Assembly (NCBI GenBank): GCA_900542945.1 | Contig: UQPI01000007.1 | Location: 1-61,919 of the forward strand | Length of the DNA: 61,919 bases | Source of the DNA: an uncultured Collinsella sp. | GTDB taxonomy: Bacteria; Actinomycetota; Coriobacteriia; Coriobacteriales; Coriobacteriaceae | Direction of reading: 5' to 3' | In this document: positions 48,750-57,300 of the stretch, one piece after another | Position numbering within the stretch: the first letter of the stretch is position 1 | Layout of the letters: each line of letters opens with the position of its first letter | Translations under genes and position numbers: made by a program | Notes under the pieces: model-generated | Told to the model about the DNA's origin: nothing | The model's database searches: none | The model's input: the letters and a program-made list of their open reading frames with translations, nothing else

Positions 48750-49805
48750 GTGGACGGGCACGTGCAACATGACGGCTTTGGCCGCGATATCAACTACCTG
48801 CGCATTGCCGTTACCGACAAGTGCAATTTCCGCTGCATTTACTGCATGCCGGCCGATGGCGTGGCGCCCCGTGCACACGACGAGCTACTCAGCGCCGAGG
48901 AAATCGCCCGCTTTGTGCGCTTGGTGGCGGGGGAGGGCATTCGCCGCGTACGCCTGACGGGCGGCGAGCCGCTGGTCAGCCGCCGTATCATCCCGCTCAT
49001 TCGCGACATCCGCGCGATTCCGCGGATCGAGGACATCTCGCTCACCACCAACGGAGCCCTGCTGCCCAAGCTGGCGCCGCAGCTCAAGGACGCGGGGCTT
49101 AACCGCGTCAACATTTCGCTCGACACGCTCGACCCTACGCTCTTTGGAAAGATCACGCGCCTGGGTCGACTCGAGCAGACCATGGCTGGCATCGACGCGG
49201 CGCTGGCTTGGGGCTTTGAGCCCGTTAAGGTCAACTGCGTTGTTGTGCGCCGGCTCAACCAGGATGTGGCGGCCCTCGCACGACTGACCGTCGACCGCCC
49301 CATCCACCTGCGCTTTATCGAATACATGCCCATCGGCGACGAGCGCACGAGCTCGCATTGCGCCGTGGACCCTCACGCACCCACGCTCAACCCCGAGTTG
49401 TGGGATGCGAGCGACAGCGTGCCGAGCGACGAGCTGCGGGCGCGCGTCAATGCCGGGGCCGCCGCGATGGGTCTGGGCGAGCTCGAACCGCTTGACATCA
49501 CCGACGCTCCTGCCGGCGCGGGCCCCGCGCGCTATTGGCGCTTTCCGGGCGCGGCGGGAACGGTCGGCTTCATCAGCGCCATGTCCAACCATTTTTGCGC
49601 GAGCTGCAACCGCCTGCGCCTGACGGCCGATGGCAACGTGCGTCCGTGCCTGTTCAGCGATGCCGAGTATTCGGTGCGCGAGGCGTTGCGCCGTGGTGAT
49701 GATATGCAGGTACTTTCGATTTGGCGCGATGCCGTGGCCCACAAACCGCAGGAACACGCGATAATTGAGGGCACGCAACGATTTATGTCCCAAATCGGAG
49801 GATGA
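48750..49805 (+). CDS. moaA: GTP 3',8-cyclase MoaA
   Basis: Radical-SAM enzyme that starts molybdenum cofactor synthesis by rearranging GTP. In the 351-residue protein the SAM cluster is CNFRCIYC (Cys25, 29, 32), TGGEPL lies near 70, and the C-terminal cluster that holds GTP is CASCNRLRLTADGNVRPC near 285-302. The last two residues are Gly-Gly, as usual in MoaA. Start is GTG 48750 after GAGGGGAGGG. The moaC-mobB fusion starts 4 bases after its stop, so they form an operon. Confidence 0.95.
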   Translation: MDGHVQHDGFGRDINYLRIAVTDKCNFRCIYCMPADGVAPRAHDELLSAEEIARFVRLVAGEGIRRVRLTGGEPLVSRRIIPLIRDIRAIPRIEDISLTTNGALLPKLAPQLKDAGLNRVNISLDTLDPTLFGKITRLGRLEQTMAGIDAALAWGFEPVKVNCVVVRRLNQDVAALARLTVDRPIHLRFIEYMPIGDERTSSHCAVDPHAPTLNPELWDASDSVPSDELRARVNAGAAAMGLGELEPLDITDAPAGAGPARYWRFPGAAGTVGFISAMSNHFCASCNRLRLTADGNVRPCLFSDAEYSVREALRRGDDMQVLSIWRDAVAHKPQEHAIIEGTQRFMSQIGG

Positions 49806-49809
49806 TCAT

Positions 49810-51111
49810 ATGGCCAAGAGCAGGTACGCCGATGCCACCAAGGCCGCTCGCAGGGCCGCGATGTCTGCCCATAAAGCCACGGCTGCTGCCAGCAACACCG
49901 CTGGGTCCGCGGCGGTACAGCCGTCCGCCGGCACTGTTGCCGAGCCCGCCCGCGACGCCCGTCGCGACGAGCTGACGCACGTGGACGCCAAGGGCGAGGT
50001 ACGCATGGTCGACGTGTCCGACAAGGCCGAGACCCATCGCATTGCTATCGCCGAGGGCTCCATCCTCATGCATCCCGAGACGCAGGCCATGGTGCTGCAG
50101 GATCGCGCCAAAAAGGGCGACGTGCTTGCTTGCGCGCGTGTGGCGGGCATTATGGCCATCAAGCGCACGAGCGACATCATCCCCATGTGCCATCCGTTGC
50201 TCATTACCAAGAGTAAGTGCGATATCGAGCCCATTGCTCCGGCGGGGACGCCTGTCGATGACATGCCCGAGGGCTGGGCGCCGGCGCGCGCGGACGGGCA
50301 GGTTGGTTTTCACGTACTGGTTACGGCGGGCGTGACGGGCAAGACGGGTATTGAGATGGAGGCGCTGACCGGCGCGAGTGCCGCGTGTCTGACCATCTAC
50401 GACATGTGCAAGGCGGTCGATCGCGGCATGGAGATCGTTGACGTTCGCCTGCTGCACAAGGAGGGCGGCCGCTCGGGCGTGTGGGACCGCGCAGAGCGTC
50501 AGGCCGCTGCCGTTGAGTCCGTGGCCGCTGACGGTGCCGCACCCGCGAGCGCGCCCGTCGCCGTCGCGCCCGCAGCTCCGGCCCCGGCCGTCCCCGCGAT
50601 CGCGTTTATCGGCTACCAAAACTCGGGCAAGACCACGCTCGTCGAGAAGGTTATCGCCGAGCTCACCCGCCGCGGCCTGCGCGTGGGTTCGCTCAAGCAT
50701 CATGGGCATCACGGCTTTGATATCGACGTGCCCGCTAAGGACACCTGGCGCCATCACCAAGCCGGATCAAAGCACGTGGGCCTCATCTGCGCCACGCGCT
50801 GGGCGGAGTACGCCGACACGCGCGAGGAGGACGAGATGCCCGCGCGCGAGCTGCTGTCGCGTTACAACGATGTCGACGTGGTGATCATCGAGGGCTACAA
50901 GACCGAGGGCTTCGACAACATCGTCGTCGCGCGCTCCGGTGTCGACCGTCTACGCGGCAAGAGCTCGCTCGACCTGGTCGACGGTCACACGCTGGCCCTT
51001 GCCTGCAACGAGGCCCTGGCACGCCAGGCATTCGACGCCGGCTTAGCGACCCGAGCCATCAACATCAACGACGCCCGAGCCATCTGCGATCTTATCCAAG
51101 ATCATCTTTAA
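49810..51111 (+). CDS. moaC: MoaC-MobB fusion, molybdenum cofactor biosynthesis
   Basis: A 433-residue fusion. An Ala-rich N-terminal extension (1-52) precedes the MoaC domain (about 53-225: LTHVDAKGEVRMVDVS, PMCHPL, KTGIEMEALTGAS, YDMCKAVD), which makes cyclic pyranopterin monophosphate with MoaA. After an Ala/Pro linker (about 232-260) comes a MobB domain with P-loop GYQNSGKT near 265, KHHGH, and IIEGYK. MobB binds GTP and helps attach the nucleotide to the cofactor. Start 49810 (MAKSRYAD) follows GGAGG. Coupled to moaA. Confidence 0.92.
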   Translation: MAKSRYADATKAARRAAMSAHKATAAASNTAGSAAVQPSAGTVAEPARDARRDELTHVDAKGEVRMVDVSDKAETHRIAIAEGSILMHPETQAMVLQDRAKKGDVLACARVAGIMAIKRTSDIIPMCHPLLITKSKCDIEPIAPAGTPVDDMPEGWAPARADGQVGFHVLVTAGVTGKTGIEMEALTGASAACLTIYDMCKAVDRGMEIVDVRLLHKEGGRSGVWDRAERQAAAVESVAADGAAPASAPVAVAPAAPAPAVPAIAFIGYQNSGKTTLVEKVIAELTRRGLRVGSLKHHGHHGFDIDVPAKDTWRHHQAGSKHVGLICATRWAEYADTREEDEMPARELLSRYNDVDVVIIEGYKTEGFDNIVVARSGVDRLRGKSSLDLVDGHTLALACNEALARQAFDAGLATRAININDARAICDLIQDHL

Positions 51112-51124
51112 GGCTCGACGCTGC

Positions 51125-51240
51125 GCCGGCCCCAAGCACCCCATCTCGTCCCTCAAGCCGTCGCTCGCGTACCAAAGTACGCGTCGCTCCTCTTTCGGGG
51201 CGACCTGGGGCACTTGGAACCGGCTCGCTGCGTTGCCATA
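51125..51240. repeat. Dispersed 100-base element with tetraloop hairpin, copy 2
   Basis: On the minus strand reads GAAAGAGGAGCGACGCGTAC-TTTG-GTACGCGAGCGACGG, the counterpart of 28921-29022. It starts just after the moaC-mobB stop codon. Weak similarity continues on both sides of the core. Confidence 0.7.
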
Positions 51241-51241
51241 A

Positions 51242-51290
51242 CATGCCAAAAAGGGACAGGTTTGTTTTGGCAGGTTTTATCTGGGCAAAC
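51242..51290. repeat. Dispersed palindromic repeat, GGGACAGG family, long form
   Basis: CATGCCAAAAAGGGACAGGTT to ATCTGGGCAAAC is the reverse-complement counterpart of 9035-9083. CCAAAA segments pair with TTTTGG. Confidence 0.65.
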
Positions 51291-51297
51291 GTCATTT

Positions 51298-51330
51298 CCA
51301 CCACAAAGGGGCCAGGCACCTTTGTGGTTT
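51298..51330. repeat. GGGACAGG-family hairpin repeat, copy at 51.3 kb
   Basis: CCACCACAAAGG (51298-51309) with CCTTTGTGG (51319-51327), loop GGCCAGGCA, then TTTTT. The preceding GCAAACGTCATTTC is shared with the 52.9-kb copy. The 390-base gap before the MFS gene is largely made of repeats and holds no gene. Confidence 0.82.
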
Positions 51331-51501
51331 TTACTTTGGTAGATGTGTGGGACATGCCTTACAATCTACCAAGTAGTTCATACTGAGCGAAAAACGGAGA
51401 GAAGGGTCCTGATGCGTCCTTAATGTTTCATGCGGATAGATTGATTTGACAGACGGTGGCGAATACCCACCGCCCGTATTCGTATGAAACAAGGAGTCTC
51501 C

Positions 51502-52782
51502 ATGCTCGCATCTCTTCTCTCAAAACCTCAACCTTCGCTGTCCATGCAGGCCAAGCGCCTGGTAGCGATGCGCTTTCTCATCTACACCGGGTTTCAGACC
51601 AGCTACTTTATCGGCGTCATCGGAACGCTCACCTATGCAGACGATGCCTCAGTCGTCGCGACATCGCTGGCCGTCCTGTTCATGAACGTTTTCGTGATCC
51701 TGGGATCCTTTGCGGGCGGTGCTGCGCTCGATGCATGGGGTCCGCGCCGCCATTTCTTGCTGAGCATCGTCGGTGCTCTTGCAACTGGCACGGCAATCAT
51801 CGCCTTTGGTAGCGCGACCGGCGTCGTCCTGCTCGGCGCGGTGTTTCTGGGCTTTGTGATGGGATTCGCCCAGCCCATCGCCACGTCCTATCCGGCCTAC
51901 CTCACCGACGATCCTGTCGAGCTCAAAGACATCAACTCCGCCATCGCCATGTTTTCAAACGTGAGTATCATCGTTGGCCCCACGCTGGGTGGCTTTGTCG
52001 CGGCTGCTGCGTCGTCGCGCGCGGTGTTTGTTCTCATGATGCTCTTTACCGTGCTGGCGCTCATCGCCGGTTGGGGCTTTAGGCCGCAGACCAGCCATGT
52101 CGCCGGGGATGCGGATGCCGATTCGGCGGAGGAAGGGGAGCGTGCGGGACAAAGCTCCAACCCCAGCACATCCACCCGCGCCACCTTCGCAGCCAGCATC
52201 AAGACAGTCTTCACCAACAGCGTCCTCGCGCTACTTTTCTGCATCATTTTTCTTTCGAACTTTGGCTACGGAGCCTTCGATCCGCTCGAGTCGTTCTTCT
52301 ACCGCGATGTCCTGCACGTCGGCGTTGAGTGGATGGGCTGGCTCTCGTCGGCCTCGGGCGTGGGCGCGGTGCTGGGTGCCGTGCTCGCGCTCCGCTTGCC
52401 GCCGCACCTGGTCAACCTTAAAACGCTGCTCGTGGCGCTTATGTCTGTAGGCCTGGGAAGTCTGCTCTATGTGGGGACGCCGTACGTGGGCGTGGCCCTC
52501 GTCGGCCAGATTGCCTTGGGCATAGCCTGGGGTGTCGTCAACCCGCTCCACAACACCATCGTGCAAACGACGGCTCCGCTCGAGCAGCTCGGCCGTGTGA
52601 ACTCGGTCATGGGCTTTGGCAATATGTTCGCCGGCGTGGCCCCTCTGGCGATTGCCCCGTGGCTGGCGGCAACATTTGGTGTGCAGCAGACGCTCGTAGG
52701 GGCGGGCATGGTCGTGACAGCGGTTCCCGCGGCGCTGCTGCTGTTTGGACGTCGGCATCTGGATCGTGCCGCAAAGCAGTAA
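51502..52782 (+). CDS. MFS transporter
   Basis: A 426-residue major-facilitator protein with about 12 helices. The loop DAWGPRRHF after helix 2 is the MFS signature, and a charged cytoplasmic loop with Asp/Glu and Ser/Thr (about 200-235) separates the halves. The layout is like putative drug-efflux or EntS-type exporters. The substrate is unknown. ATG 51502 (MLASLLSK) is chosen because AAGGAG lies 8 bases upstream; an ATG 18 bases earlier has no ribosome site. Repeat copies sit on both sides, one of them beginning at the stop codon. Confidence 0.88.
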   Translation: MLASLLSKPQPSLSMQAKRLVAMRFLIYTGFQTSYFIGVIGTLTYADDASVVATSLAVLFMNVFVILGSFAGGAALDAWGPRRHFLLSIVGALATGTAIIAFGSATGVVLLGAVFLGFVMGFAQPIATSYPAYLTDDPVELKDINSAIAMFSNVSIIVGPTLGGFVAAAASSRAVFVLMMLFTVLALIAGWGFRPQTSHVAGDADADSAEEGERAGQSSNPSTSTRATFAASIKTVFTNSVLALLFCIIFLSNFGYGAFDPLESFFYRDVLHVGVEWMGWLSSASGVGAVLGAVLALRLPPHLVNLKTLLVALMSVGLGSLLYVGTPYVGVALVGQIALGIAWGVVNPLHNTIVQTTAPLEQLGRVNSVMGFGNMFAGVAPLAIAPWLAATFGVQQTLVGAGMVVTAVPAALLLFGRRHLDRAAKQ

Positions 52783-52847
52783 AAACCATCACAACATTCG
52801 ATGAAAATCGCGATTTTGTCGAATAACGTCGAATGTTGTGATGGTTT
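52783..52847. repeat. CCATCACAACATTCG palindromic repeat, copy 3
   Basis: Arms 52783-52800 and 52830-52847. The loop differs from copies 1 and 2 and contains its own AAAATCGCGATTTT palindrome. It begins immediately after the MFS stop codon. Confidence 0.87.
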
Positions 52848-52865
52848 GGCCCGCAAACGTCACTT

Positions 52866-52903
52866 CCACCACAAAGGGGCCAGGCACCTTCGTGGTGGTT
52901 TTT
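52866..52903. repeat. GGGACAGG-family hairpin repeat, copy at 52.9 kb
   Basis: CCACCACAAAGG (52866-52877) with CCTTCGTGGTGG (52887-52898), then TTTTT. It shares flanks GCAAACGTCA and GCTTTGG with the 51.3-kb copy. Confidence 0.82.
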
Positions 52904-52992
52904 GCTTTGGCAGGCCGCGCCTGCGCCTTGGTATACCATGTACGCCGTTCACGAATACACCCCACACCGCCGCACAACCCAGAAAGGCCCCC

Positions 52993-53814
52993 ATGGACGC
53001 CACCTTCAGCCACATTAAAGCCGTGTTCTGCGATATCGACGGAACGCTGCTCACGAGCCAGCACACGGTGTCCCCGCGCACCGTGGCGGCGATTCGCGCC
53101 CTGCGCGAGCGCGGCGTGCTCTTTGGCCTGTGCACCGGGCGCGACGCCCACGCGACCGAGGCCATGTACGAGTTCTGGGGCATCGAAGGCCTGGTGGACG
53201 TGCTCGTGGGCTGCGGTGGCGCCGAGGTCATCGATCGCGCGCACGCCATCAACGAGCTGAGCTTTCCGCTGCCGGGCGAGACCATCGCGTGCATCTGCAA
53301 GCACATGGCGGACCTTCCGGCAACACCCGTCTGCCCCCGAGACGGCGTGTTCTACGTGCCCGAGAGCAACGCGTGCGTCGAGCACCTGTCGCGCGTCGAC
53401 GGCGTGCCCTACCAGGTGGTCGATTTTGCCGAGTTCTTGCGCGAGCCGCAGCCCAAGGTGATGTTTACCATGGCGCCCGAGGTGATGCCGCGGGTGATTG
53501 AACGGGCGTCGACGTTTGCAGATAACACTGTTAAGGCGGCGGCCCTGCAGACCACGCAGCGGCTCTACGAGTTCATGGATCCGCGCGTGTCCAAGACGCG
53601 CGGCCTTGGGCGCGTGGCGGAGCTCAACGACATGGAGCTCCAGAACATCTGCGTGTTTGGCGATGCGGACAACGACACCTGCATGGTGGCTGACGCCGGC
53701 GTTGGCGTGGCCATGGCAAACGGCAGCGCCGCCACCCGCGCCGCCGCCGATTTTGTAACCGTCAGCAACGACGAAGACGGCATTGCGATCTTTGTCGAGG
53801 AACATCTGCTGTAG
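52993..53814 (+). CDS. Cof-type HAD-IIB phosphatase
   Basis: A 273-residue HAD hydrolase. Motif I is VFCDIDGTLL (Asp near 14 and 16), motif II LCTGRD near 46, and motif IV GDADNDTCM near 222 followed by VAMANG. The C2-type cap lies about 85-190. Cof-type enzymes dephosphorylate sugar phosphates or pyridoxal phosphate and often have broad specificity, so no substrate is named. Start 52993 (MDATFSH) follows GAAAGG. Confidence 0.9.
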   Translation: MDATFSHIKAVFCDIDGTLLTSQHTVSPRTVAAIRALRERGVLFGLCTGRDAHATEAMYEFWGIEGLVDVLVGCGGAEVIDRAHAINELSFPLPGETIACICKHMADLPATPVCPRDGVFYVPESNACVEHLSRVDGVPYQVVDFAEFLREPQPKVMFTMAPEVMPRVIERASTFADNTVKAAALQTTQRLYEFMDPRVSKTRGLGRVAELNDMELQNICVFGDADNDTCMVADAGVGVAMANGSAATRAAADFVTVSNDEDGIAIFVEEHLL

Positions 53815-53835
53815 CGCCGGGGGAGAACCCCCGCA

Positions 53836-53860
53836 ATGGGGACAGGCGCCTTTGTGGTGG
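53836..53860. repeat. Partial GGGACAGG-family repeat
   Basis: ATGGGGACAGGCGCCTTTGTGGTGG keeps the loop and right arm of the hairpin; the left arm is lost. It lies just after the HAD stop. Confidence 0.6.
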
Positions 53861-54318
53861 CCTCAGGCGATTTGGGCGAATTGATGCCTAAAATCTGCGC
53901 GATAATTCAAATATAGTTGTCTGAACATCATGCCTCTAACCACCGGTGGGTTAAAGATATTCTCATCAGTTTGGTAGGATATTCCTTCCGGTTAATAATC
54001 TACCGTTCACGGTCGATTTTCGACCGTTCACAGGATGTTTGCTCTTGAGCAAAAGGTTGTGCAAATAAATAAAATGCTATTAAAAAACTGATAACTAACT
54101 TAATTACCAGTAGAAACAGATATTTTATAGCGAATAAACGAAGGCAAATCTAAACAATTGTCAAGAGAATTAAGAACTTGCACAAAAATGTCGGTTTTGC
54201 TGCTCAGATGTTTAAACAATCGTTATAATTGCATCACTTAGCGAGCGCAATTACAGATTGCGCAGATACGTTTGATAGGGAAAGAGCAAGATCGCGGTCT
54301 CTTGGGGAGGAGACATCG
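53861..54318 (+). promoter_or_regulatory. AT-rich regulatory region before the pilin cluster
   Basis: About 450 bases far richer in A+T than the rest of the window and without a credible gene. It contains the palindromes CGGTCGATTTTCGACCG (54010-54026) and TTTGCTCTTGAGCAAA (54038-54053). A TATAAT -10 (54224-54229) with a poor -35 lies 90 bases before the first pilin gene. The long AT-rich tract could bind nucleoid proteins or regulators. Confidence 0.5.
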
Positions 54319-57300
54319 ATGAAAGCGAATTCGGACAAATCTAAGCAGAGTAATAAAGCGACGCGCCGTGTACTGGCAGGCGTTTTGTGCGGAGCCTCCG
54401 TTTTGAGCCTGGTACTGTCGCTCGTCATGCCCCCGATCTCGCAGGCCATTGCCAACGATGCCCAGACGGTTTCTACCGAGGAAACTGTGATGGGGGGGGG
54501 TTCCTCAAGTGAGTCTACTGGTATAGACAACAGTACTAACGGGGATGCCGGCACAGACGCCGAAAACCAGAACAGCGACGATGCTGCGAGCGACGACGAC
54601 GCTCGGCCGGAGGAGCAGTCCAAGGACGAGTCGCAGGCGGAAGATAATGATGCGATGGATGTTAACGCTGTCGCGTCAGCCGAGGAGGCTGCAGAGAGCG
54701 AAGAGACAACCACAGCTATTACTAACATTACTAACGCCGATGATTTGTCAGCTAAGCTTCAAGGCGTTGGGGAAAACCAAACTGCCTGCTTCGAGCTCAC
54801 AGCTGATATTGACTATGCTGGTGAAATCAAACTTGAGAAGAGCGGCAGCAATATAACGCTGAACTTAAACGGTCATAAGATCAAGTGCTTGAACACCGAC
54901 AAGCCGTTATTTGATGTTGCTAACGGCGCAACACTTACAATTAAGGACGAAATTAAGGACTCCGCGCCGGTGACTGAGACGGTCAACGATGTCCAACAGC
55001 TGACTGATCAGGGGCAGAAGCTGGATCCCAATAATTATGGCAAGAAAGTCGAGCTAAATTACGTTGGTGGCATTCCGTCTAATCTTACCTACTACGTGAC
55101 CAAATCGACTCCGAGTGGTACAGGGACAATCGAGACGCTTGTCAGACATAACGTCGATATTAAGGGCGCCATCGTGGCGTGCGACGGCAACGCAAATCTA
55201 AAGCTCATCAATCTGTATAACAACAACGGCAAGGGTGGCACGTTTAACCTTGTGAGCGGCGTGATCACGCAAAAACAAGGCAGCAGCGTTAGCAGCTTGG
55301 TCTATGCCGAGAACGGCTCTACCGTCAACATGCGCGGCGGCTATGTGTGTGGAGCTTCTGGCTCGGGTGCGGGCGGCGGAATTGAAATACACGGTAATTC
55401 GACCCTCGAGGTTTCCGGTGGCGTAATTGCCGGCAACAGTGCTCCTAGTGGCGGTGGTGTGTATGCTAAAGACTCCACGGTCAACATAACTAATGGCGTA
55501 ATCTCCGGCAACAGCACGCTTGCTACTGGTGTTGGTTTCGGCGGCGGCATCATGGCCGAAGGCGGCAGCGTTACTGTTTCTGGTGGCTACATTACTAACA
55601 ATAAATATGCCAATTACTGTGGTAACGATGGTAATGGCGATCATGGCGGTGCTGGACTTGCCGCTAAAAACGGTACTCATGTCACCATTTCGGGCGGCCA
55701 GATCACGGGCAACTATTCTGAGGAAGCCGGCGGCGGCGTCTATGTGACCGACATCGAACACCAAGGGGCGAGCTCGCGCAAGACAATGGCATGGCTCAAC
55801 ATTACGGGGGGAACTATTGCCTCTAACGTGAGTTTTCGCTCTGAGGGTGCCGGCATTCGCGTGGGCCAGATGGTTGACGCGATGATAAAAGGAGCGTCAA
55901 ATTCAAATCCAGTCTATATCACTAATAACCACTGCATGTCTCGCTTTGACTGGGGCGGAGGCGGCATCTTCGTCCAGGGCGATTCTAAGGTCGCGTCTAA
56001 TGCTGGTAGGCTATTTGTCTATAACTCCTATATAAGCAGCAATGAGGCCGGTGGCTACGGTGGCGGCGTTGCGGTTTGCCCGACGGGTAAGACTTTGGTG
56101 ACAGGCACCGACGGCACGGCGATTTTCGGTAATACTTCTGCCGGAAATGAGCAAAACGCGAACGATTACGAATCCGTGAGTAATACAGGCAATAACGGCA
56201 CCCCCCATCTTTCCGGCGGTGGTCACGGTAAGGACCAGGACTCCGACGCCTACAATGCCGAAGTGTTTCGCGAAAACGGCCACGCGGACTTCTTCCTTGC
56301 GGCGGAGGGTCATACGACTCCGATCGCGGCGGTGATTGGCAAAATGCTTGGCGGCGGCGATGCTAAGTATCGGGGAAGCTTAGAGCTTCAGAAAGCCATT
56401 ACTATCCCCGCTAACGGTGGCGTGCAGGTATATAACAGCATCGGCCTGAGTTCGGATGTTAAGGCTCAAGACCCCGAGGCGATCAATGCGCGAAAGGCTG
56501 CGCTAGAGGCGGGCGCGACGTTTATCACGGGCAATTATTCCTGGAACCATGGCGGCGGCATCATGTCGAACGGCGACCTGTACATGGGCGCGCCTGAGGA
56601 CACGTATGTCTATCCGAGCCTCAAGCTCAAGGCGACCAAGAAGCTGGAAGGCCGCAAGCTCAATGATGGGGAGTTCTCCTTTACGGTGTATCGCAAGGAT
56701 TCAGACGACCCTTTGGCTGGCACGACAGCTGGCACGACATTCAATCGCGACGTTTGCACCGAGGTTGGAACAGCAGCAAATGATGCAGAAGGCAGCATTA
56801 CGTTTGACCTTGGTGAACAATTCGCATCGAGTGGCGCGGGTAACGAAATCACATACTACTTGGTCGAAGATCCCGGTGGTGATTCTGGCATCACGTACGA
56901 CTCCAGCGTGTATAAGATTGTGGTGACGGCCGAAGATACCAAGACCTTGCTCATGTCTGTTCCGAGTAAAGAAAACTCAAGCCAACTGAAGGATCTTTAC
57001 ATCCATAACTACACGATTAAAAACGTCGGTGTAACCAAGTACGAATTCCGCGAGTCGTCTGGGAAGTGGGAGAACGTAAAAGCGAGGAGCAAGGTGCAGA
57101 AGAGTGGAGACTATTATCCAATTATCTGTGAGGGTGACTCCACGACTTTCACTAACAAGTTCACTCCGTACGACTCGAAGGGCTCCTGGACGCCTATGGC
57201 GACTAAGGTCGTTGAGGGTGGCGAGATGAAGGAGTTCACGCTCCAGCTTGCGACCGACACAGATTTTACGGATATCGTTAGCAGCAAGTCCACCACTGCC

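Noticed and set aside
47311..52903. Repeated palindromes considered as a CRISPR array
   Set aside because: Copies are few, lie kilobases apart between genes, and lack regular spacers or cas genes.
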